Origin: CAZOIA01 sp964579675
Lineage (GTDB): Bacteria > Planctomycetota > Phycisphaerae > UBA1845 > PWPN01
Direction: 5' to 3'
Assembly: GCA_964579675.1 (NCBI GenBank)
Contig: CAZOIA010000017.1
Location: 1 to 44,663 of the forward strand
DNA: 44,663 bases
Shown: in pieces, positions 7,842-15,117 of the stretch
Layout of the letters: each line of letters starts with the position of its first letter
Position numbering within the stretch: the stretch's first letter is position 1
Program-made: the position numbers and the translations under genes
The notes under the pieces: generated by a model
Databases searched by the model: none
Seen by the model: the letters and a program-made list of their open reading frames with translations, nothing else
What the model was told of the DNA's origin: nothing

Positions 7842-10742
7842 ATGCCGGGGCGTGCGTGTTGCGGGGTCATGGCGGCTTTCGGATTGGCCGGGGTGGCATG
7901 GGCGGCCGGGCCGGGGGCCGGTGACAAGCATCCGGTCTACGTGGGCGTGCGGGCATGCAGCGCATGCCATGGCGGCAAGGCGGCGGGGCACCAGTTCAGC
8001 CTCTGGCGGGTCTCGAAGCACGCCCAGGCTTACGCGGCCTTGTGGAGCCCGCAGGCCAAGAAGATTACCAAGCTGAGCGGGATTCCCGAAGAGCCTCAGA
8101 AAGCGGCGATGTGCCTGGGCTGTCACGCGACGGGATCGCAGGCGGAGGAATGGGAGAAGGAGGACGCTTTCTTTCTCCAGGACGGGATTCAGTGCGAGAA
8201 GTGCCACGGCCCGGGGAGCGAGTACATGGCGATGGACGTCATGATGGACCGTGAAAAGGCAATGGCAGCCGGGCTGATGATGCCCGGCCAGCGCGAGTGC
8301 ATGATGTGCCACAAGGTCAAGGGCTCGCACGTGGCGATCCTGAAGTCGCCGATGATGGAGATCAAGCCGGCGATGAAGATGATCGCGCATCCGGTGCCGG
8401 GCGCGAAGCCGCAAGCGGCAGAAAATGAGAAGTTGAAAGCGGCGAGTCAACCTGCCGGCGCGGCGGCGAACCAGGGCAGTCTTCGTAGCAGCAAGTTCAG
8501 GTACACGGGCGTGATGGCCTGCGTCATGTGTCACCAGGGCGCGATGATGGGTTATCAGTTCAGCAAGTGGCGATTGAGCGGGCATGCCCGGGCCTACGCC
8601 GTGCTGGGCACGCCGGCTGGCTACAAGATGGCGGCGATGGCGGGCGTCGCGGGGGATCCTCAGAAGAGCGACAAGTGCCTCAGTTGCCACACGACGGGCG
8701 CCGGGTGCGGCAAGGAGAGCTTCCTGCCGGGCTTCGATCGCGGCGACGGCGTGCAGTGCGAGAGCTGCCACGGGGCGGGTAGCGAGTACTGCCCCGAGGC
8801 GGTGATGCGTGACAAGCGGCTGGCCAAGCGGTCCGGCTTGCTGGCCGTCCCCCCGAAGACGTGCATGCGTTGCCACGATAATGCTCACGGGCGCGAGTTC
8901 GATCTTGCCGGCGCGATCAGGAAGATCGCTCACCCGACGAAGTTCCGGGAGCAAACCGCCGCTCTGGGGTACAAGACGCCGCTGAACTTGGCTTTGTCGC
9001 CCGATGGCCGCGAGCTGTATGTGACGTGCGAGGCGTCGGATACCGTCGTGGTGGTGGATGTGGCTTCGCGCAGGGCGGTTGCTGAAATCGAAGTCGGAGG
9101 CCAGCCAACCGACGTGACGTTCAGCCCCGATGGTAAGCGGGCGTACGTGACCAACCGGCTGGGCGACAGCATGTCGGTGATCGACGTGGGGGCGCGCCGC
9201 GTCGTTCGCACGATTGCCGTCGGCGATGAGCCGCACGGCGTTCTCCTGGACGAGAGCGGCAAGCTCATCTACGTCCTCAACGCGTCTTCGGACAGCATTT
9301 CGGTTATCGATGCCGACACGTTGAGCGAAGTCAAGCGGCTCTCGGCGAGCCGGAGCCCGTGGTCGCTGGCCATGTCTCCCGACGGGAAGCGGCTGGCGGC
9401 GACGAATAACCTCTCGCGGTTCGTCCCCTTCCGGACGCCCTCCATGTCCGAGGTGACGATCATCGACACCAAGCGGGCGATCGTCGAGAACCGGATCGTG
9501 GTGCCGGGGGCCAACCTGCTGCAGGGCATCGACTGGCATCCGGGCGGCGAGTTCGCCCTGATTACGCTGAACCGGACCAAGAACCTGGTTCCGATGACCC
9601 GGCTAGTCCAGGGCTGGACTATCACTAACGGTATGGGAATCATCTGGCGCGACGGGAGGGTCGATCAGGTCCTGCTGGATGAGCCGCACCTGTGCTTCCC
9701 GGACCCCGCGGACGTCGCGATCTCACCTGACGGCAGGTATGCGTTCGTGACCAGCAGCGGATCGGATCGCGTGGCCGTGGTCGATGTCCCGAAGCTGGTT
9801 TCAATGCTCACCGGGGCCTTTGAATACGAACGGGAGCGGGTGTTCCCGAACCACCTCGGCAAGCCCACCGAGTTCATCGTCAAACATATACCAACGAAGA
9901 ATAGCCCCCGCGGCGTGGTGTTTACGGCCGATGGCAGTACCGCCTTTGTGGTGAACGCTCTGGATGATTCGGTGACCGTGATCGACGTGGCCAGGCTGGA
10001 AGCGGTTGAACGGATCGACCTGGGCGGCCCGCGGGAGATTACCAAGGTCCGCTACGGCGAGCGGTTGTTTCACAGCGCGGACATTACCTTCCATCGCCAG
10101 TTTTCGTGTCACTCGTGTCATCCTGACGGCCACATCGACGGGTTGACCTACGACATCGAGCCGGATGGTATCGGTTCCAGTCCGGTGGACAACCGAACGC
10201 TGCGCGGTATTCTTGACACGGCACCGTTCAAGTGGGAGGGGACGAACCCGAGTCTGTCGCGGCAGTGCGGGCCGAGGCTTTCGGTCTTCTTCACCCGCAT
10301 TCAGCCCTTCACGCCGCAAGAGCTGTCCGCGTTGGACAATTACATCTGCACGATTCCGCGTCCGCCGAATCGGTACCGCCCGGTGGGGGGCAAGTTGACG
10401 CCCGCCCAACGCCGCGGCAAGGCGGTGTTCGAGCGGATGATGACCAACGACGGGCGGGTGATTCCCGTGGACAACCGGTGCGTCACCTGCCATTGTCCGC
10501 CGCTGTTCACCGATCGCACGCAACGCGACATCGGCACGCAGATGTGGCTCGACCACGAGTCGGAATTCGACGTGCCGCACCTGAACAACATCTACGACTC
10601 GGCCCCTTATCTGCATAACGGGATCGCGCCAACGCTGGAGCAGATCTGGACGGACTATAATCCGTACGACCAGCACGGCATATCCAACGACATGACGAAG
10701 GATCAGTTGAACGACCTGGTTGAGTACCTGAAGACGCTGTGA
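7842..10742 (+). CDS. Decahaem cytochrome: two c554-like tetrahaem modules, YVTN propeller, C-terminal dihaem domain
   Basis: A 966-residue exported protein with a signal peptide ending near AWA-AG. Ten CxxCH motifs are visible: CSACH, CLGCH, CEKCH, CMMCH; then CVMCH, CLSCH, CESCH, CMRCH; and C-terminally CHSCH and CVTCH. The first two sets are an internal duplication, each with G-x-QFS-x-WR, H-A-AYA, GDPQK-like, DG[IV]QCE-CHG and GSEY. They resemble cytochrome c554-type multihaem folds. Residues about 365-720 are YVTN repeats (SPDGRELYVTCEASDTVVVVDV and similar). The end (about 725-965) is a MauG/peroxidase-like dihaem region. ATG 7842 is preferred over GTG 7824 because GAGGAG (7826-7831) precedes it by about 10 nt. 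It is probably a periplasmic electron carrier or enzyme, cotranscribed with its neighbours. The substrate is unknown. The inter-module linker contains a dispersed-repeat insertion. Confidence 0.93.
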   Translation: MPGRACCGVMAAFGLAGVAWAAGPGAGDKHPVYVGVRACSACHGGKAAGHQFSLWRVSKHAQAYAALWSPQAKKITKLSGIPEEPQKAAMCLGCHATGSQAEEWEKEDAFFLQDGIQCEKCHGPGSEYMAMDVMMDREKAMAAGLMMPGQRECMMCHKVKGSHVAILKSPMMEIKPAMKMIAHPVPGAKPQAAENEKLKAASQPAGAAANQGSLRSSKFRYTGVMACVMCHQGAMMGYQFSKWRLSGHARAYAVLGTPAGYKMAAMAGVAGDPQKSDKCLSCHTTGAGCGKESFLPGFDRGDGVQCESCHGAGSEYCPEAVMRDKRLAKRSGLLAVPPKTCMRCHDNAHGREFDLAGAIRKIAHPTKFREQTAALGYKTPLNLALSPDGRELYVTCEASDTVVVVDVASRRAVAEIEVGGQPTDVTFSPDGKRAYVTNRLGDSMSVIDVGARRVVRTIAVGDEPHGVLLDESGKLIYVLNASSDSISVIDADTLSEVKRLSASRSPWSLAMSPDGKRLAATNNLSRFVPFRTPSMSEVTIIDTKRAIVENRIVVPGANLLQGIDWHPGGEFALITLNRTKNLVPMTRLVQGWTITNGMGIIWRDGRVDQVLLDEPHLCFPDPADVAISPDGRYAFVTSSGSDRVAVVDVPKLVSMLTGAFEYERERVFPNHLGKPTEFIVKHIPTKNSPRGVVFTADGSTAFVVNALDDSVTVIDVARLEAVERIDLGGPREITKVRYGERLFHSADITFHRQFSCHSCHPDGHIDGLTYDIEPDGIGSSPVDNRTLRGILDTAPFKWEGTNPSLSRQCGPRLSVFFTRIQPFTPQELSALDNYICTIPRPPNRYRPVGGKLTPAQRRGKAVFERMMTNDGRVIPVDNRCVTCHCPPLFTDRTQRDIGTQMWLDHESEFDVPHLNNIYDSAPYLHNGIAPTLEQIWTDYNPYDQHGISNDMTKDQLNDLVEYLKTL
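8402..8440. repeat. Dispersed palindromic repeat, copy 2, with GTGAGAAN-like tail
   Basis: An exact copy of the 18-mer lies at 8402-8419, followed by ATGAGAAGTTGAAAGC (8425-8440). That tail matches two consecutive units of the 6028 array at 13 of 16 positions. It is translated as AKPQAA in the linker between the two tetrahaem modules. Confidence 0.85.
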
Positions 10743-10765
10743 CGTCCTGCTGGAGGTGGATGCGC

Positions 10766-12070
10766 ATGGACGACAAACGGAAGTTCATAGCCTGCCTGAT
10801 GGTGCCGGTATTTGTGTTGGTTGGGTGCGCGTCGTTCCCGGTCACCGTGGAAGAGACCGCGAAGCCGCAAGCGGCCGCAACTACGGTGCAAGCGGCGGGA
10901 ACTGTGGAATTGCAGGCGGCGGCAACTGCGGAGTCGAAAGTGGGCGCGACCACGAAGCCGGATGCGGGGCCGGCGGCAGTGGCGGCAGACGTTAATCTAC
11001 CTGGCATGCCCTACGTGTACACGAAGTGGGAGCAGTTCACGACGAAAGACGGGCTGCCCAACGATCACATCTTCGCGGTCAAGGTGGACGGCGACCGGGT
11101 GTGGGTCGGCACGGAGAACGGGCTGGCGTGCCTGAACAAACGGACCTGCAAGATTCGAAGCTGGCAGGAAAAGGACGGCCTGCCCTGGCGAGTGGTGTCC
11201 TCGATCGACGTCGATCCCAAGACCGGAGACGTGTGGCTCGGTTTGTTCGGCGGTGGTCTGGCCCGGTTCAGCGCGGGTCGGTTCGACCACTGGCACCAGC
11301 TCAACAGCGGCCTGGTAAACGACGTGGTTTACGGCGTGTGCATCGAACACGACAACGTGTGGGCAGCCACCACCGCGGGCGCCAGCCGGTACAACACGGT
11401 AACCGGCGAATGGTCGATTTTCACCGAGAAGAACGCACCGATGGAGGAGATCTGGAACTACGGCTGCTGCTACGCGGATGGGAAGGTGTATCTCGGGATA
11501 TGGGGCAGCGCGGTATTGGAGTACGACGTCGCCAGGGGCACGTGGAAGGATTACCTCGATCCCGACGGTGAAATGGAAATCGATCTTTATCGAGACGACG
11601 GCGTTGTCCACGTCATCACCACCGGCGTGAGCTACGTCGAGAAGACGCTCTGGGTCAGCAGTTACTTCGGCGTGTGCCGGTACGACGGGAGGCACTGGCG
11701 GGGGTTCTTCGCCCACGAATGCGGCCTGCCGAGCGACTTTGGCAACGCAGCCAAGGGACGCTCCGCGAACGAGGCCTGGTTCTGCACCGACAAGGGCCTT
11801 GGCGTGCTCGCCGACTTCCCGAGCGATACCTGGGTGACCTACACCACGGACCACAAGAATCACAAGGGCAAGGTCGTTGTCCAGCGGGGACCGAAGGTTC
11901 TGATGGAGATTGAAACGGAGCCGACATTGCCCCATAATTATGTGTTGTGGGCTGAGTTTGACGGCGATGACGCGTGGCTCGGCACATCGAAGGGGTTGGC
12001 CCGCGCGATAGGTGACGGCTACTATCCCGGGCTTCGGGCCGAACGGAACCTCGCCGCCCGAGGCCGGTAG
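10766..12070 (+). CDS. Lipoprotein with Reg_prop-type beta-propeller
   Basis: The protein has 434 residues from ATG 10766. That start is chosen because GGAGG (10752-10756) lies 9 nt upstream and the product then has a proper lipoprotein signal with lipobox LVGC (Cys21). A GTG at 10739 is the alternative. Residues about 30-75 are an Ala/Thr-rich linker (KPQAAATT, QAAGTVELQAAATAES) built from decayed copies of the dispersed repeat. The rest is a propeller of the two-component-regulator type: KDGLPNDHIFAVKVDGDRVWVGTENGLACLN, DVWLGLFGGGLARF, NVWAATTAGASRYN, LWVSSYFGVCRYDG, AWLGTSKGLARA. No kinase or output domain follows, so it is a stand-alone envelope propeller, probably a binding or scaffold partner of the cytochromes upstream. 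It starts 23 bp after the cytochrome gene and ends 37 bp before the first solute-binding protein. Confidence 0.85.
   Translation: MDDKRKFIACLMVPVFVLVGCASFPVTVEETAKPQAAATTVQAAGTVELQAAATAESKVGATTKPDAGPAAVAADVNLPGMPYVYTKWEQFTTKDGLPNDHIFAVKVDGDRVWVGTENGLACLNKRTCKIRSWQEKDGLPWRVVSSIDVDPKTGDVWLGLFGGGLARFSAGRFDHWHQLNSGLVNDVVYGVCIEHDNVWAATTAGASRYNTVTGEWSIFTEKNAPMEEIWNYGCCYADGKVYLGIWGSAVLEYDVARGTWKDYLDPDGEMEIDLYRDDGVVHVITTGVSYVEKTLWVSSYFGVCRYDGRHWRGFFAHECGLPSDFGNAAKGRSANEAWFCTDKGLGVLADFPSDTWVTYTTDHKNHKGKVVVQRGPKVLMEIETEPTLPHNYVLWAEFDGDDAWLGTSKGLARAIGDGYYPGLRAERNLAARGR
10858..10990. repeat. Dispersed palindromic repeat, copy 3, expanded into degenerate units
   Basis: An exact 18-mer at 10858-10875 is followed by degenerate units starting GCAAGCGGCCGCAACT, GCAAGCGGCGGGAACT and GCAGGCGGCGGCAACT, at spacings of about 20-25 bp. 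Together they encode the Ala/Thr-rich linker after the lipobox of the propeller lipoprotein. Confidence 0.7.
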
Positions 12071-12107
12071 AAGACAATCACCGTGGAGGCTAAAGGAGGA
12101 GGACATC

Positions 12108-13583
12108 ATGCGAACCACAAGCATTACACTGGCAGTCGTGCTGCTGGCGGGATTGGGGCTCGGGCCGGGCTCGACCGTGCCCGTTGCCGCCGCAGAGGAC
12201 CAGGCTGTCGCCGATGCGTCTCAAGACGAAGCCATTCAAAGGTTGCTGGAGGCGATCGACGTCGGCCCCTACGAGGTGCCGGAGCTGGACCTCCAGAAGG
12301 ATCAGAACTACGCCTACTCGGCGTCGGACGTCGAGCCCTTCCGCCATGTCACGCCGTATAAGGAGCATTTTCTCGAACAAATGGAATACACCGGCCCTGG
12401 GCGGGCGATCCCCGAGCCCGAGCACGTGGATACGGTCAAGATGGGGTTCATCGGCCCGATCATGTCCACCGTGTCGGTGGCAACCGGCGGCAAGAGCCAC
12501 GAAGAAGCGCTGGGCGTTCAGATGCTTCGCGGGGCCCGGCTGGCCATCGAGCAGGCCAACGCAAAGGGCGGATACCTCAAGCGGAAGATCCCGTTCGAGC
12601 TTGCGATCTCCAACGACAACGGGCTCTGGGGCGCATCGGGGAATGAGATCATCAAGCTGGCCTACAAGCACAAAGTCTGGGCGATTCTCGGGACCATCGA
12701 CGGCGCGAACAGCCACATCGCCATCCGTGTCGCCCTCAAGGCTGAGATCGTCATCATTAACAGCGGGGATACCGACCCGACGTTCATCGAGACGAACATC
12801 CCGTGGGTGATCCGGTGTATCGGCGACGACCGGCAGATGGGCTACCTGCTCGTGGATTACCTCTACCGCAAGATGAAGTACACGCGGGTAGGATGCCTGC
12901 GGGCGAGCAATCGCTACGGCCGGTTCGGCGTTCGAGAGATCATGGACGGCTCCCGCCGGCTGGGCCACCCGATTATCGTCGAGATGGCGTACCAGGTTGG
13001 CATGGACGACTTCTCGCTCCAGCTCGAACGCATCAAGGCCGGCAACGTCCATGCCGTGGTTCACTGGGGCGACGCCGAGGACGGTGCTCACATCCTCAAC
13101 CAGATGCGGGCCATGGGCATGAACCAGCCCTATTTCTGCTGCGACCGGTGCGTCTCCGACGCGTTCCTGAAGATCGCCGGCGCCAACGCCGATGGTGTCA
13201 TCTGCATGTATCCCTGGAATCCCTCGCGGAAGGATCCGGTTCTGGATGCATTCCACAAGGCGTTTCGCAAGCGTTTCGGCGTCGAGCCGGACACCTATGC
13301 AGCCCACGGGTACGACGGTATGAACATGCTTATCTGGGCGACTCAGACGGCTGGATTGAACCGGGCGAAGATACGTGACGTGATCGCTCACCGCCCCAAG
13401 CCTTTCAAGGGCGTGACCGGCGTGATCCCACTCAGCGCCTGCCTTGATGATCTGGGTGAGGTCTTTTTCGCGAAGATCGAGAACGGCAAGTTCAACTACT
13501 ACTCTCGCGAGGACTGGGACGTTCCCCGAGGTATGATTCATCCCCGTGATCGCGTGACCCGAAAGACCGTGGCGGCCGAGTAA
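12108..13583 (+). CDS. Periplasmic solute-binding protein, Peripla_BP_6 (branched-chain amino acid type)
   Basis: A 491-residue exported protein. ATG 12108 has an excellent AAAGGAGGAGG site and a clear signal peptide ending near VAAA-ED. An acidic N-terminal segment of about 100 residues ends in EQMEYTGPGRAIPEPEHVD. A type I periplasmic-binding fold follows (about 108-470): VKMGFIGPIMS, GVQMLRGARLAIEQANAKGG, FELAISNDN, a DGANSHIAIR ligand-loop region, and TYAAHGYDGMNMLIWA. The family normally feeds ABC importers (LivJ/HppA type) or acts as a sensor. No permease or ATPase of that class lies in the window, so the partner is remote or the protein acts alone with the surrounding cytochrome/propeller proteins. 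It resembles the next gene in order, fold and the EY-[TA]-GPGR leader motif, so the two are probably paralogues. Confidence 0.93.
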   Translation: MRTTSITLAVVLLAGLGLGPGSTVPVAAAEDQAVADASQDEAIQRLLEAIDVGPYEVPELDLQKDQNYAYSASDVEPFRHVTPYKEHFLEQMEYTGPGRAIPEPEHVDTVKMGFIGPIMSTVSVATGGKSHEEALGVQMLRGARLAIEQANAKGGYLKRKIPFELAISNDNGLWGASGNEIIKLAYKHKVWAILGTIDGANSHIAIRVALKAEIVIINSGDTDPTFIETNIPWVIRCIGDDRQMGYLLVDYLYRKMKYTRVGCLRASNRYGRFGVREIMDGSRRLGHPIIVEMAYQVGMDDFSLQLERIKAGNVHAVVHWGDAEDGAHILNQMRAMGMNQPYFCCDRCVSDAFLKIAGANADGVICMYPWNPSRKDPVLDAFHKAFRKRFGVEPDTYAAHGYDGMNMLIWATQTAGLNRAKIRDVIAHRPKPFKGVTGVIPLSACLDDLGEVFFAKIENGKFNYYSREDWDVPRGMIHPRDRVTRKTVAAE

Positions 13584-13679
13584 TCGCGACAAACAGGTGA
13601 TGGCACGGGCAGGCATCGCGAAGAGGCGGGGGCGGGTGACTCGCATCTTCGTACGTGTTTGGCGGGCAGTGACGGCTTA

Positions 13680-13726
13680 ACGAGCCGCGACCGTGAGGGA
13701 GCGGTCATGGTGGGCGAGCGGCTCGT
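13680..13726. repeat. Nested palindromic REP-like element
   Basis: The outer arms ACGAGCCGC (13680-13688) and GCGGCTCGT (13718-13726) are perfectly complementary over 9 bp. Inside them GACCG (13689-13693) pairs with CGGTC (13702-13706). The left half, AGCCGCGACC-GTGAGGGAGCGG, matches a related copy at 24310-24331. The element lies in the 196-bp gap between the two solute-binding protein genes and could stabilise or terminate the upstream message. Confidence 0.7.
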
Positions 13727-13779
13727 ACGGGATTCTCAGACGCTGAGCATGTACACGTCTTCAGGCGTGAAGGAACAGC

Positions 13780-15111
13780 ATGATCCCCCGGTGGCCCGCC
13801 CCATTCTCCCTGGTTTGTCTTGTCATCGTCTTTGTTGCGGGATGTACCGCAAGCGCTCGAACCGCAAGTCGAGATGCAACCACCACCACGTCCGCCCCTG
13901 CTGAACGGCAATCGCCGGCACCGTTCTTTGACGCGCGTTCGCATCAGGTGGAGTACGCCGGCCCCGGCCGCGACGAGCCCGTCCCCGCGGACCTGGATGA
14001 GGTCAGGATCGGCTGGTTCGGCCCAAGCGATCCGGAGCATCCGACGGCCGGCGCGATGTGGTGTGCGGCTACTCTGGCCCTCGACGAGGCGAATGGCACC
14101 GGCGGGTGCGGCGGGCTCCCGTTTCGGCTGGTTGGGGTATGGTCGGAGAACCCGTGGGGCACGGGCGTCAAGAGCGTGATCCGGTTGGCATATGACGAGA
14201 AGGTGTGGGCGATCGTCGGGGCGCCGGACGGGGCCTCCGCGCACCTGGTCGAGCAGGTTGTCGCCAAGGCCCGGTTGACGTTCGTCAGTGCCATCAGCAC
14301 CGACAAGACCACCAACCTGGTCAACGTGCCGTGGATCTTCTCGTGTGCGCCAGGCGATCATCTCCAGGCCCCGGTGCTCGCGGAGGCCATCGTGTCGCAG
14401 GCGGGAGGGCTGGGTTTCGTGCTCACCACGTGCACCGATCACGATTCCCGATTGGCGACGACGGAGTTGCTTGCGGCGCTCAACAGGATGAAGTCGTTTG
14501 CCAAACGGCATCTGGAGTTTGGGCCTGGTTCGAGGGACTTCGCATCCCAGTTAGAGGCGATACGCCAGGCCCGTCCCGGTGCGGTCGTTGTGTTCGGTGG
14601 GCCGGTGGACAGCGCGCGCTTCGTGACCGCACTCCGCCAGGCGGGCCTGAAGCTGCCGGTGTTCGGCCGGCCGGCGATGGGGACGCGGGCGTTTGTCGAG
14701 CAGGCGGGCGAGTTTGCAGAGGGTGTGCTGTTCCCGCTGCTGTGGGAGCCGGCCGTGGCCGGTGAGAAGGCTCAGCAGTTTATTCAGCGGTTCGTGGAAC
14801 GGTTCGGCGTCGAGCCGGACTACACCGCGGCCTGTACGTACGACGCGATGAACCTGCTCATGGCCGCCGTGCGCAGGGCCGGCCTGAACCGGGCGCGCAT
14901 CCGCGATGCCGTGCGCGAGCTTGCCCCGTGGTCCGGCGTGACGGGAACGATCATCTGGGACCCTACGGGCCAGAATGATCGGCCGGTCACGCTGGGGACG
15001 GTCCAAAACGCACACGCCGTACCACTGAAAGCTGGTCGCTCTGTGCCGCGAAGCCGCAAGCGGCGGGAAGATGGCGCGGCGGGAAAACAACGCGGCAGGA
15101 TAACAAGATGA
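13780..15111 (+). CDS. Solute-binding lipoprotein, Peripla_BP_6
   Basis: A 443-residue lipoprotein with lipobox VAGC (Cys22) and a Ser/Thr/Ala-rich tether. It then has VEYAGPGRDEP, paralleling the leader motif of the preceding gene, and a type I binding fold: VRIGWFGPSDPE, AATLALDEANGTGG, VWAIVGAPDGASAHLVEQ, GFVLTTCTDHDSR, YTAACTYDAMNLLMAAVRRAGLNRARIRDAV. The fold is the same as its neighbour's but more divergent and membrane-anchored. The last 20 or so residues (PRSRKRREDGAAGKQRGRI) are basic and encoded by a copy of the dispersed repeat (15047-15064) read in another frame, so the original C-terminus was probably extended or replaced. The ATG is preceded by GAAGGA. The stop lies only 6 bp from the stop of the opposing TPR/FG-GAP gene. 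Confidence 0.9.
   Translation: MIPRWPAPFSLVCLVIVFVAGCTASARTASRDATTTTSAPAERQSPAPFFDARSHQVEYAGPGRDEPVPADLDEVRIGWFGPSDPEHPTAGAMWCAATLALDEANGTGGCGGLPFRLVGVWSENPWGTGVKSVIRLAYDEKVWAIVGAPDGASAHLVEQVVAKARLTFVSAISTDKTTNLVNVPWIFSCAPGDHLQAPVLAEAIVSQAGGLGFVLTTCTDHDSRLATTELLAALNRMKSFAKRHLEFGPGSRDFASQLEAIRQARPGAVVVFGGPVDSARFVTALRQAGLKLPVFGRPAMGTRAFVEQAGEFAEGVLFPLLWEPAVAGEKAQQFIQRFVERFGVEPDYTAACTYDAMNLLMAAVRRAGLNRARIRDAVRELAPWSGVTGTIIWDPTGQNDRPVTLGTVQNAHAVPLKAGRSVPRSRKRREDGAAGKQRGRITR
15047..15064. repeat. Dispersed palindromic repeat, copy 4
   Basis: An exact copy of CGCGAAGCCGCAAGCGGC near the 3' end of the solute-binding lipoprotein gene. It is read here in a different frame from copies 1-3 and gives PRSRKRR. 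It is followed by GCGGCGGGAA-type decayed units to about 15105. Confidence 0.85.
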
Positions 15112-15117
15112 GACGTG

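Noticed and set aside
3851..10742. Evidence that the organism performs anammox (HZS-alpha-like and c554/HAO-like haem proteins)
   Set aside because: No HZS beta or gamma, hydrazine dehydrogenase or HAO with the crosslinking Tyr was seen. The HZS-alpha-type and c554-like domains are, to my knowledge, widespread in other planctomycetes.
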